From the NCBI GenBank assembly GCA_903928655.1, contig CAIYSA010000081.1, positions 1-35,309 on the forward strand: DNA of 35,309 nt, given 5' to 3'. This document shows, in pieces, positions 27,660-35,309 of the stretch. Position 1 is the stretch's first letter, and every line of letters starts with the position of its first letter. The notes under the pieces are model-generated. The model had not been told where the DNA came from. It did no database searches and saw only the letters and a program-made list of their open reading frames with translations. The stretch is from an uncultured Bacteroidota bacterium (GTDB taxonomy: Bacteria > Bacteroidota > Bacteroidia > B-17B0 > Aurantibacillaceae). The position numbers and the translations under genes were made by a program.

Positions 27660-29233
27660 AACACGTTTAATATTGCTCTAAACATCCCTAAATCATCATA
27701 CGTATATGGCATTGTAATTTGTGATGCTCTAACTTTTGCTTTCAGTAATGATTTTTGAGTAGCTTCTCCCATTGCAATTATTTTTTGATGCGGATGGATT
27801 GAATTTTTATCTAAATAAGATTCAGCATTACTTGGGCTCGTAAATACAAGTATTTCGGTATTTTCAGCAACAACATGTGGTACTTTTAATGCTGCATAAA
27901 TTGGTAAATCAATAACGTTTTGTTGCTTTGGAAACTGCCATTGAATAGTTCGCATACTTTCGCGAGCAACAGGAAACACAACAGTCCCCAATCCTACGCG
28001 TGCCGAAAATTGTTTTCCCACTAATTTAGTGTCAGTGCTTTGTCCAATAAAATCAGCTTTTAAGCCTAATTCACGAATTTTTTGTGAGGTTGACTTTCCG
28101 ATGCATCCAATTTTAGTTGTGCCAATATCTGGTTTTTGCATAAAGAAAAACTCAACGGCATGTTTACTGCTAAAAAATAACCAATCAGTTCTTGGTAAAA
28201 ATTTAATGGTTAATTTTTTTAAATCAATCAAACTTTTGTTTTCTACAGTGAATCCTAAATTAGTTAGCCATCGGTTAAGTGTACTGCTTTCGTGCGTTTC
28301 GCGTGATATGAAAATTGATTTACCTGTAATGCGATGAATGTGTTCAACTATTTTTTCAGGTAAATCTTCTGTATTTGTAGTTTCGTAATATAATTGTTTA
28401 GGTTGCGAAGTCGCAGTTTCAGCAACTGAAACCCAAACTTTAAATAATTTTTTATCTAAATCATTTAATTCAGCATCACAATAAATTCCTAATGGCAATA
28501 GGCAACCACCTTCTAATAAATTTAAAACACGTCGCTCGATATTTATATTTACCAAAACTTCATAGTCACAAATTGTATCAAAAATATCTGTCAATTTATA
28601 ATCGTCTTCTCTAATTTGCCATGCTAATACGCCTTGCGCAGGCGCTGGCACAAATTCTGAAGGTTCTAATTGTTCAACATGAAAATCTGATAAATCTAAT
28701 TCTAAGCGCTCTAATCCAGCTCCGGCCAATAGAATCGCATCGTATTCGCCATTTTTTAATTTGTTGATACGCGTAGGCACATTTCCTCTCAGATCAGATA
28801 ACTCAACATCTGGCCTGAAAGCAAGCATTTGAGATTTTCTTCTTGCAGAGGAAGTTCCCACTTTTGCATTATCTTTTAAATTGAATTTCTTTTTTTCGTC
28901 AACACAATCTTCTCGTATAATAAGCCAATCTGATGGATATTGTCTGGATGAAACACCAGCAATAATTAAGCCTTCAGGATTTTCTGTTGGTAAATCTTTA
29001 TGCGAGTGAACAGCAACATCAATTGTTCCTGCTAATAATTCTTCTTCTAATTCTTTGGTAAAAAAACCTTTGCCTTCTAATTTTTCAAAGCTTGTATTCC
29101 ACTGTTGTGAAGTATCTCCTTTGGTTTCAATAATTTTTATTTGAACTTCATGACCCTTTTCTTCTAAAATAGTTTTGGTGTAATTTGCTTGCCAAAGTGC
29201 TAAGTCGCTTCCGCGTGTTCCAATCGTAATCAT
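27656..29233 (-). CDS. hemC: Hydroxymethylbilane synthase fused to uroporphyrinogen-III synthase
   Basis: HemC: ITIGTRGSDLALWQA, AVHSHKDLPTE, VGTSSARRKSQ, LRGNVPTRINKL, EGGCLLPLG dipyrromethane Cys. HemD-like C-terminus: FISRETHESSTLNRWLTNLGF...LFFSSKHAVEFF...VFTSPSNAESYL...AMGEATQKSL. Confidence 0.9.
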   Translation of the reverse strand: MITIGTRGSDLALWQANYTKTILEEKGHEVQIKIIETKGDTSQQWNTSFEKLEGKGFFTKELEEELLAGTIDVAVHSHKDLPTENPEGLIIAGVSSRQYPSDWLIIREDCVDEKKKFNLKDNAKVGTSSARRKSQMLAFRPDVELSDLRGNVPTRINKLKNGEYDAILLAGAGLERLELDLSDFHVEQLEPSEFVPAPAQGVLAWQIREDDYKLTDIFDTICDYEVLVNINIERRVLNLLEGGCLLPLGIYCDAELNDLDKKLFKVWVSVAETATSQPKQLYYETTNTEDLPEKIVEHIHRITGKSIFISRETHESSTLNRWLTNLGFTVENKSLIDLKKLTIKFLPRTDWLFFSSKHAVEFFFMQKPDIGTTKIGCIGKSTSQKIRELGLKADFIGQSTDTKLVGKQFSARVGLGTVVFPVARESMRTIQWQFPKQQNVIDLPIYAALKVPHVVAENTEILVFTSPSNAESYLDKNSIHPHQKIIAMGEATQKSLLKAKVRASQITMPYTYDDLGMFRAILNVL

Positions 29234-29320
29234 CTATTTTACTTTAAATTATTGAGGCTACAAGATAATGTATTTTTGAATGAAAATTGATATTTTAATT
29301 TTCAGTTTTTATATTAAAAT

Positions 29321-30520
29321 TTAATACTCAAACTTTCCAAATTCAGATTCTATCGTTACTTTTTTTCCTTGGTGAGCTTCAACTCTTCCAATTATTTGAG
29401 CATCCACATTAAATGATTTTGAAATTGTAATAACTTCTTGTGCAAATTCAGCAGGTAAGTATACTTCTAAGCGATGTCCCATATTAAATACTTTATACAT
29501 TTCTTTGTAGTCTGTATTACTTTGCTGGTGTATTAATTTAAATAATGGAGGTAACGGAAACATATTATCTTTAATTATATGTACGTCTTCTACAAAATGC
29601 AATACTTTAGTTTGTGCGCCACCACTGCAATGCACAAGCCCTGATAATTTATTTCCTAAAACATCAATTAATTTTTTTACAATGGGTGCATACGTACGAG
29701 TAGGTGATAGCAGTAATTTCCCTGCATCAATAGTTTCGTTTATAATTGAACCATCACTATTTGTATAAGATACTTCTATTTTATCTGTTGGTTTTAATTG
29801 TCCGCAATATGTTACTTCAGTTGGTAAACTTTCGTCATAAGATTCCGGATATTTTTCAGCAATATAATTACTGAAAACATCATGACGTGCGCTTGTTAAT
29901 CCGTTACTTCCCATTCCACCATTATATTCGGTTTCATAGGTTGCTTTTCCAGATGATGATAATCCAACGATTACATCGCCTGCTTTAATGGTGTGGTTAG
30001 AAATTACATCTGCTTTTTTCATACGACAAACAACTGTACTATCAACAATTAATGTACGCACTAAATCCCCTACGTCAGCAGTTTCGCCGCCGGTAGAATG
30101 AATATCAATGCCGTTATCTCTTAATGTTTGTAATACTTCTTCGGTTCCATTTATAATTGCTGAAATAACTTCTCCAGTAATTAATCCTTTATTTCTTCCT
30201 ATGGTTGATGATAATAAAATATTATTTGTTGCTCCTACACAAATTAAATCATCAATATTCATAATAACTGCATCTTGTGCAATACCCTTCCAAACGCTTA
30301 AATCGCCAGTTTCTTTCCAATAAACGTATGCTAGAGATGATTTTGTACCAGCGCCATCAGCGTGCATAATTACACAATGCTCATTACTGCCAGTTAAATA
30401 ATCGGGAACAATTTTACAAAATGCCTGAGGAAATAATCCTTTATCAATATTTGAGATAGCTTTATGTACATCTTCCTTTGAAGCAGAAACACCTCGTAAA
30501 TTATATTTTAAATCAGACAT
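29321..30520 (-). CDS. purM: AIR synthase / phosphoribosylformylglycinamidine cyclo-ligase (PurM-like)
   Basis: HADGAGTKSSLAY, DLICVGATN, STGGETADVGDLVRT, GDVIVGLSSSG, NMGHRLEVYL. Confidence 0.85.
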   Translation of the reverse strand: MSDLKYNLRGVSASKEDVHKAISNIDKGLFPQAFCKIVPDYLTGSNEHCVIMHADGAGTKSSLAYVYWKETGDLSVWKGIAQDAVIMNIDDLICVGATNNILLSSTIGRNKGLITGEVISAIINGTEEVLQTLRDNGIDIHSTGGETADVGDLVRTLIVDSTVVCRMKKADVISNHTIKAGDVIVGLSSSGKATYETEYNGGMGSNGLTSARHDVFSNYIAEKYPESYDESLPTEVTYCGQLKPTDKIEVSYTNSDGSIINETIDAGKLLLSPTRTYAPIVKKLIDVLGNKLSGLVHCSGGAQTKVLHFVEDVHIIKDNMFPLPPLFKLIHQQSNTDYKEMYKVFNMGHRLEVYLPAEFAQEVITISKSFNVDAQIIGRVEAHQGKKVTIESEFGKFEY

Positions 30521-30556
30521 TGAGTAATTGTTTGGTAAACTAAGAAAGTAAATTTA

Positions 30557-31150
30557 TTAAGACGCTTTACGTGTATTTATTTCGTCTCTAATTTTAGAAG
30601 CTAATTCGTATTGTTCATTATCCAAAGCGCTTTGGAGCAAATTTTTTAATTCTTCAGTTGATTTTGATTGGTATTCGCTTTCGGAGTTCATTATTTCTTC
30701 AAGAGGAGCAGAAATTTGTTCTAGAGTTGGTAAAGATTCATCATCTAAAACTATTCCCGAAGATTTTAAAATAAATTCATAAGTAAATATAGGGCAATTA
30801 AAACGAACTGCTAAAGCAATGGCATCGCTCGTTCTTGCATCTATTTCAACATCTTTAGATCCGTCAGAACAAATTAATTTAGCATAAAAAATACCTTCCA
30901 CTAAATTATAAATTAAAATTTCAGTGACGTCAACATTAAATGTTTTAGCAAAAGCTTTAAATAAGTCGTGAGTAAGAGGTCGAGTTGGTGTCATTTTTTC
31001 AAGTTCAATGGCAATTGCCTGTGCTTCGAAACCTCCAATAATTATTGGCAATCTTCTACTGCCAGCGCTTTCGCCCAAAACAAGAGCATAAGCTCCACTT
31101 TGCGTTTGACTGTATGACAATCCTACAATTTCTAATCTTACTTTTTTCAT
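30557..31150 (-). CDS. Bifunctional nuclease family (DUF151) protein with C-terminal UVR-like motif
   Basis: MKKVRLEIVGLSYSQTQSGAYALVLGESAGSRRLPIIIGGFEAQAIAIEL, DARTSDAIALAVRF, C-terminal ALDNEQYELASKIRDEI. Start taken at MKK. Confidence 0.87.
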   Translation of the reverse strand: MKKVRLEIVGLSYSQTQSGAYALVLGESAGSRRLPIIIGGFEAQAIAIELEKMTPTRPLTHDLFKAFAKTFNVDVTEILIYNLVEGIFYAKLICSDGSKDVEIDARTSDAIALAVRFNCPIFTYEFILKSSGIVLDDESLPTLEQISAPLEEIMNSESEYQSKSTEELKNLLQSALDNEQYELASKIRDEINTRKAS

Positions 31151-31252
31151 TCCCATTTTAAATTTGTTATAGGATTTTAGTTATTTGTTATTTGAGCAAG
31201 TGTTAAGTATAAATTCTCGAAAAACGAATAACCAACAACTAATATCTTTTTT

Positions 31253-32233
31253 TTAATTTTGGTTAGCCTTAAATTTCTTAATTGCTTCAACTAATTTTGG
31301 AACAATTGTAAATGCATCGCCTAAAATTCCGTAATCTGCTGATTTAAAAAATGGAGCTTCTTTATCACTATTAATTACAACAATGGTTTTACTACCGTTA
31401 ACACCTGCTAAATGCTGAATAGCGCCAGAAATACCAATCGCAATATATAAGTTAGGACGAATTGCTACACCTGTTTGTCCAACATGTTCATGGTGTGGAC
31501 GCCAGTGCATATCTGCAACCGGACGAGAACAAGCTGTTGTGGCTCTTAATTCCTTTGCTAATTCTTCAATCATTCCCCAATTTTCAGGACCTTTCATTCC
31601 ACGTCCAGCAGAAACAACTAATTCAGCTTCTGGCAATGGAATCATACCTCCAACATCATTTGATTTTTTTTCTTTAAAAACAATTTTAGAATTTACATTA
31701 CTCAAATCAGCAGTAAATTCAACCACGGTTGCTGCGTTATCACCTAATTTTACAGGAAACGAATTTGGTAATATTGAAATTATTTTAATCTCGCTATTGA
31801 TTGAATATAATGCAGTTGCTTTTCCAGAAAACACGCTTTTTTTAACTTCTAAATTATTTCCATTTATTGTAGGGTAATCAACCGCACCAGCTACTAAACC
31901 TGCTTTTAAACGAGCTGATAAACGAGGAGCAACTGCTTTACCTGTTATATCGAAAGAAAATACAATAATTTTCGCTCCCTCTGCATTTGCAATTTGCTCA
32001 ACAGTTGCACTTAACAACATACTGTCATTACTATTTAATGCATCGTTTTTAATTGATACTATTTTTTTAGCACCAGCTTTACCCATTTCTTCAATTTGAG
32101 GAGCATCTGCATTTATTGCAATTGCAGTAACTGTTGAGTTTGTAAGTTCAGCAATTTTTGCTCCGTAATTAATAGCCTCTAAGGATGCTTTTTTTACTTT
32201 TCCTTTATTTATTTCAGTATATACTAATATCAT
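31253..32233 (-). CDS. etfA: Electron transfer flavoprotein alpha subunit
   Basis: VVSAGRGMKGPENWGMIEELA, HEHVGQTGVAIRPNLYIAIGISGAIQHLAGV, VVINSDKEAPFFKSADYGILGD. Confidence 0.96.
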   Translation of the reverse strand: MILVYTEINKGKVKKASLEAINYGAKIAELTNSTVTAIAINADAPQIEEMGKAGAKKIVSIKNDALNSNDSMLLSATVEQIANAEGAKIIVFSFDITGKAVAPRLSARLKAGLVAGAVDYPTINGNNLEVKKSVFSGKATALYSINSEIKIISILPNSFPVKLGDNAATVVEFTADLSNVNSKIVFKEKKSNDVGGMIPLPEAELVVSAGRGMKGPENWGMIEELAKELRATTACSRPVADMHWRPHHEHVGQTGVAIRPNLYIAIGISGAIQHLAGVNGSKTIVVINSDKEAPFFKSADYGILGDAFTIVPKLVEAIKKFKANQN

Positions 32234-32257
32234 GGTGTTTCGTTTTTATATTTTTAA

Positions 32258-32277
32258 ATTCTCGACTCCGCTCGAAT
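32258..32277. repeat. Short GC-rich REP-like palindrome in the etfB-etfA gap
   Basis: attctcgactccgctcgaat; minus strand ttcga-gcggag-tcga(g)aa stem-loop in an otherwise very AT-rich spacer. Confidence 0.45.
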
Positions 32278-32293
32278 TGACAATATTAAATTT

Positions 32294-33037
32294 TTAGATA
32301 ACTTTTGCTTCTGTATGTAATAAATGAACCAATTCATCTATATTGTTTTCATCAATCATTTTACAAGTTGTTCTTCCTGCTGATAATGTGTATGATTTAA
32401 TGTTTGTTAATTTATCATTACTAGTTGCAGCAACTACAGTTAATGGTTTTGTGCGTGCTCCCATTATCCCTTTCATATTTGGAATACGTTGTTCTGCCAT
32501 TCCTTTAGCACAAGAAACAACTAATGGTAATTCACATTCTACCACTTGAGTACCGCCATCAATATCGTGTTCAATTGTTGCTTTGTTACCTTCTAAATCA
32601 AATTTAGTAGCTAATGAAACTAATGGTAAATCCATAAAACCAGCAATCATAGCTCCAACAGAAGAACCATTAAAACTAATTGTTTCTTTACCTGCCATTA
32701 TTAATTCATAACCGTTTTCTTTAGCATAATTCGCAATTTGTTCTGCAACAAAATACGCATCAGGGCCTTCATTATCAATTCTAACGCCATCATCTGCGCC
32801 TAAAGCAAAAGCTTTTCTAATTGTAGCATCACTATCAGCCAATCCAACATGGATAACCGTTACCTTTTCGGCTTTTCCAGCTTCTTTTAATTCAAGAGCG
32901 CGAACAAGTGCATACCATTCATCGTATGGGTTTATTATAAATTGTACACCAGCAGTATTGAATTCTGTGTCGCCATTTGTAAAGGCTATTTTTGTAGTAG
33001 TATCAGGTACGTTGCTAATTGGAACTAAGATTTTCAT
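32294..33037 (-). CDS. etfB: Electron transfer flavoprotein beta subunit
   Basis: MKILVPISNVPDTTTKIAF, INPYDEWYALVRALELKEAG, AGKETISFNGSSVGAMIAGFMDLP. Confidence 0.96.
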   Translation of the reverse strand: MKILVPISNVPDTTTKIAFTNGDTEFNTAGVQFIINPYDEWYALVRALELKEAGKAEKVTVIHVGLADSDATIRKAFALGADDGVRIDNEGPDAYFVAEQIANYAKENGYELIMAGKETISFNGSSVGAMIAGFMDLPLVSLATKFDLEGNKATIEHDIDGGTQVVECELPLVVSCAKGMAEQRIPNMKGIMGARTKPLTVVAATSNDKLTNIKSYTLSAGRTTCKMIDENNIDELVHLLHTEAKVI

Positions 33038-33057
33038 CATTATAATTTTTTGGTTAG

Positions 33058-33086
33058 CAAATTTAGAAAATTATGGCGTTATTCAA
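33058..33086 (-). promoter_or_regulatory. Bacteroidota-type promoter for etfB-etfA
   Basis: Minus strand TTG (33084-33086), 18-nt spacer, TAAATTTG (33058-33065). Confidence 0.6.
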
Positions 33087-33165
33087 ACACTTTGGGTTCA
33101 AAAAAGACCTAATATTTTTATTTTTTTATACACCTTATTTTTTTACATTTGAAAGTTATAAGATT

Positions 33166-34149
33166 ATGAAAACAATAGAATTTAGAGAGGCTCTTCGTGA
33201 GGCTATGAATGAAGAAATGCGACGTGATGAAACCATTTTTTTAATGGGTGAAGAAGTTGCTGAATATAATGGTGCTTACAAGGTAAGTAAAGGTATGTTG
33301 GCCGAATTTGGGCCGAAACGTGTAATTGATACTCCTATTGCAGAACTTGGTTTTGCTGGTATTGGAGTTGGTGCGGCCGTAAATGGTTTACGCCCAATTA
33401 TTGAGTTTATGACCTTTAACTTTTCCTTAGTGGCCATTGATCAAATTATTAATGCTGCGGCAAAATTTTTAAGTATGAGCGGTGGGCAATATAATTGCCC
33501 AATTGTATTTAGAGGGCCAACGGCAAGCGCTGGTATGTTGAGTTCTCAGCATTCTCAGGCATTTGAAAACTGGTTTGCTAACTGCCCAGGATTAAAAGTT
33601 GTTGTTCCTTCAAATGGATATGATGCAAAAGGCTTGTTAAAATCAGCAATTCGTGATAATGACCCAGTTATTTTTATGGAAAGTGAGCAAATGTATGGTG
33701 ATAAATGTGAAATTCCTGACGGAGAATATTTAATTCCAATTGGAGTTGCTGATATTAAAAGACAAGGAACGGATGTTACAATAGTTTCTTTTGGTAAAAT
33801 AATTAAAGTTGCTTTAGCTGCTGCTGCAGAATTAGAAAAAGAAGGAATTAGTGTTGAAGTTGTTGATTTAAGAACTGTTCGTCCAATTGATTATGATACT
33901 GTAATTACGTCAGTTAAAAAAACAAACCGTTTAGTAATTGTTGAGGAGGCTTGGCCATTAGCAAGTATTTCTGGCGAAATTGCATTTAGAGTTCAAAAAG
34001 ATGCTTTTGATTATTTAGATGCTCCGATAAGAAGAATCACAACTGCCGATGTTCCTTTGCCTTATGCACCAACCTTAATTGAAGCTTCGTTACCAAATAT
34101 GGCTAAAGTTATTGATGCTGTGAAAAGTGTTATGTACGTTAAGAAATAA
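33166..34149 (+). CDS. pdhB: Pyruvate dehydrogenase E1 component beta subunit
   Basis: MKTIEFREALREAMNEEMRRDETIFLMGEEVAEYNGAYKVSKGML, IDTPIAELGFAGIGVGAA, VEVVDLRTVRPIDYDTV, VVIVEEAWP-type region. Start placed at ATG 33166 rather than track start 33073. Confidence 0.95.
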   Translation: MKTIEFREALREAMNEEMRRDETIFLMGEEVAEYNGAYKVSKGMLAEFGPKRVIDTPIAELGFAGIGVGAAVNGLRPIIEFMTFNFSLVAIDQIINAAAKFLSMSGGQYNCPIVFRGPTASAGMLSSQHSQAFENWFANCPGLKVVVPSNGYDAKGLLKSAIRDNDPVIFMESEQMYGDKCEIPDGEYLIPIGVADIKRQGTDVTIVSFGKIIKVALAAAAELEKEGISVEVVDLRTVRPIDYDTVITSVKKTNRLVIVEEAWPLASISGEIAFRVQKDAFDYLDAPIRRITTADVPLPYAPTLIEASLPNMAKVIDAVKSVMYVKK

Positions 34150-34222
34150 AATTTAAATAATTAACTTTTTCTGAAAGTTCATAATTTTTGAATTTTAGAA
34201 AGAGAATAAATATAATATTGAA

Positions 34223-35230
34223 ATGAAGATAATTATTCCAATGGCGGGCAAAGGTAAGCGCATGCGTCCGCATACACTTACTGTTCCAAAACCATTAATA
34301 AAAGTTGGAGGCAAACCAATTATACAGCGTTTAGTAGAAGATATTACTAAAGTGTGTGGCGAAAAGGTTGATGAAATTGCATTTATTATTGGTGTAGATT
34401 TTGGAAAAGAAGTTGAGGATAGTTTAATTAAAATAGCTGAAGAACAAGGTGCTAAAGGAACTATTTGTTATCAAGAAAAAGCTTTAGGAACTGCGCATGC
34501 TATTATGTGTGCCAAAGATTCAATAACTGGTAAAACGGTTGTAGCCTTTGCTGATACTTTATTTAAAGCAGATTTTGTAATGGACACCAATCAGGAAGGT
34601 GTAATTTGGGTGCAAGGCATTGAAGATCCAAGTCAATTTGGTGTAGTGAAATTAAATGCTGCCGGTGTAATTACTGATTTTGTTGAAAAACCAACAACCT
34701 TTGTAAGTAACCTTGCAATTATTGGTATTTATTATTTTAAAGATGGTGATAATCTTAAAAAGGAATTACAATATTTATTAGATAATAATATTACAGAAAA
34801 AGGGGAATTCCAATTAACAAATGCTCTTGAAAATATGAAACAAAAAGGCATTTCTTTTACTCCTGGTAAAGTAACCGAATGGTTGGATTGTGGAAATAAA
34901 AATGCAACTGTTTATACAAATCAACGTGTTTTAGAGTTTGATAAAAATAAACCGAAATTAAAAGGAAAAAACATTTCTAATGTGGATAGTTTAATTATAG
35001 AACCTTGTTTTATTGGTGATAATGTTTCTTTAATTAATTCAATTGTTGGCCCTCATGTATCAATTGGCGAAGGAACGATTGTAACAAATGCTATTATTAA
35101 AAACTGTATTATTCAAGGTAACACAAAAATAAATAATACAATTATTGAGAATAGTATGATAGGTGAAGGTGCTGAAATAAAAGGTAAATCACTTGATGTT
35201 AGCGTAAGTGATTACACAACTCTTAATTAA
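34223..35230 (+). CDS. Sugar-phosphate nucleotidyltransferase with left-handed beta-helix C-terminus
   Basis: MKIIIPMAGKGKRMRPHTLTVPKPLIKVGGKPIIQ; C-terminal hexapeptide-like repeats (CFIGDNVSLINSIVGPHVSIGEGTIV). Confidence 0.92.
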   Translation: MKIIIPMAGKGKRMRPHTLTVPKPLIKVGGKPIIQRLVEDITKVCGEKVDEIAFIIGVDFGKEVEDSLIKIAEEQGAKGTICYQEKALGTAHAIMCAKDSITGKTVVAFADTLFKADFVMDTNQEGVIWVQGIEDPSQFGVVKLNAAGVITDFVEKPTTFVSNLAIIGIYYFKDGDNLKKELQYLLDNNITEKGEFQLTNALENMKQKGISFTPGKVTEWLDCGNKNATVYTNQRVLEFDKNKPKLKGKNISNVDSLIIEPCFIGDNVSLINSIVGPHVSIGEGTIVTNAIIKNCIIQGNTKINNTIIENSMIGEGAEIKGKSLDVSVSDYTTLN

Positions 35231-35239
35231 GATTATAAT

Positions 35240-35309
35240 TTGCATTTATTTAAAGGTTTATATTTTAATGCTAGTTTACTTTTGCTTTTAGCTTTAGCAA
35301 ACTTTCTAA
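35240..35309 (+). CDS. Possible start of the next gene (signal-peptide-like N-terminus), truncated by the window
   Basis: TTG start followed by HLFKGLYFNASLLLLLALANFL, open to the window end. Confidence 0.3.
   Translation, partial: MHLFKGLYFNASLLLLLALANFL

Noticed and set aside
31462-31877. ORFs 31462..31677 and 31539..31877 (+)
   Set aside because: Antisense shadow ORFs over etfA.
33144-33151. TACATTTG as a pdhB promoter -7 element
   Set aside because: Matches TAnnTTTG, but no TTG at the expected -33 position, so not listed as a feature.
1-35309. CRISPR arrays, transposases, phage genes, toxin-antitoxin pairs, defence systems
   Set aside because: No regularly spaced direct repeats, no integrase/transposase or defence-gene motifs in any listed ORF; window is chiefly housekeeping.

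Overview
AT-rich, gene-dense Bacteroidota chromosomal window. Supporting marks are a T9SS type A sorting tail, promoters of the TTG-N18..20-TAnnTTTG class, the DUF4295 small ribosome-associated gene, a hemC-hemD fusion and near-absence of Shine-Dalgarno motifs. Content is mostly housekeeping: L,D-transpeptidase (frameshifted, runs off the left edge), T9SS cargo, GlcD-like oxidase, PH-like membrane protein, prmA, tpiA, DppB-type permease, patatin/beta-barrel protein, TlpA-like thioredoxin, DEAD-box helicase with RRM and R/G-rich tail, rpmB-rpmG-DUF4295, SIMPL protein, ftsY, PorV-like barrel, HhH/barrel protein, a very large TraB/GumN protein, lon, hemB, membrane protein, hemCD fusion, purM-like, bifunctional nuclease, etfA, etfB, pdhB, and a sugar nucleotidyltransferase. 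I saw no CRISPR array, phage, transposase, rRNA or tRNA. The best candidate for something undescribed is the ~125-nt leader of the DEAD-box helicase mRNA (about 11773-11899). It can form three consecutive hairpins, and two of the loops carry a perfect 8-nt complementarity (kissing loop/pseudoknot), consistent with a cis-regulatory RNA. Other points of interest are a -1 frameshift at an A7 run in the L,D-transpeptidase, a terminator-like hairpin that buries that gene's start codon, a probable CTG start in the HhH gene, and a membrane protein translationally coupled into a heme operon. All calls come from reading the sequence by eye; no homology search or folding program was run.
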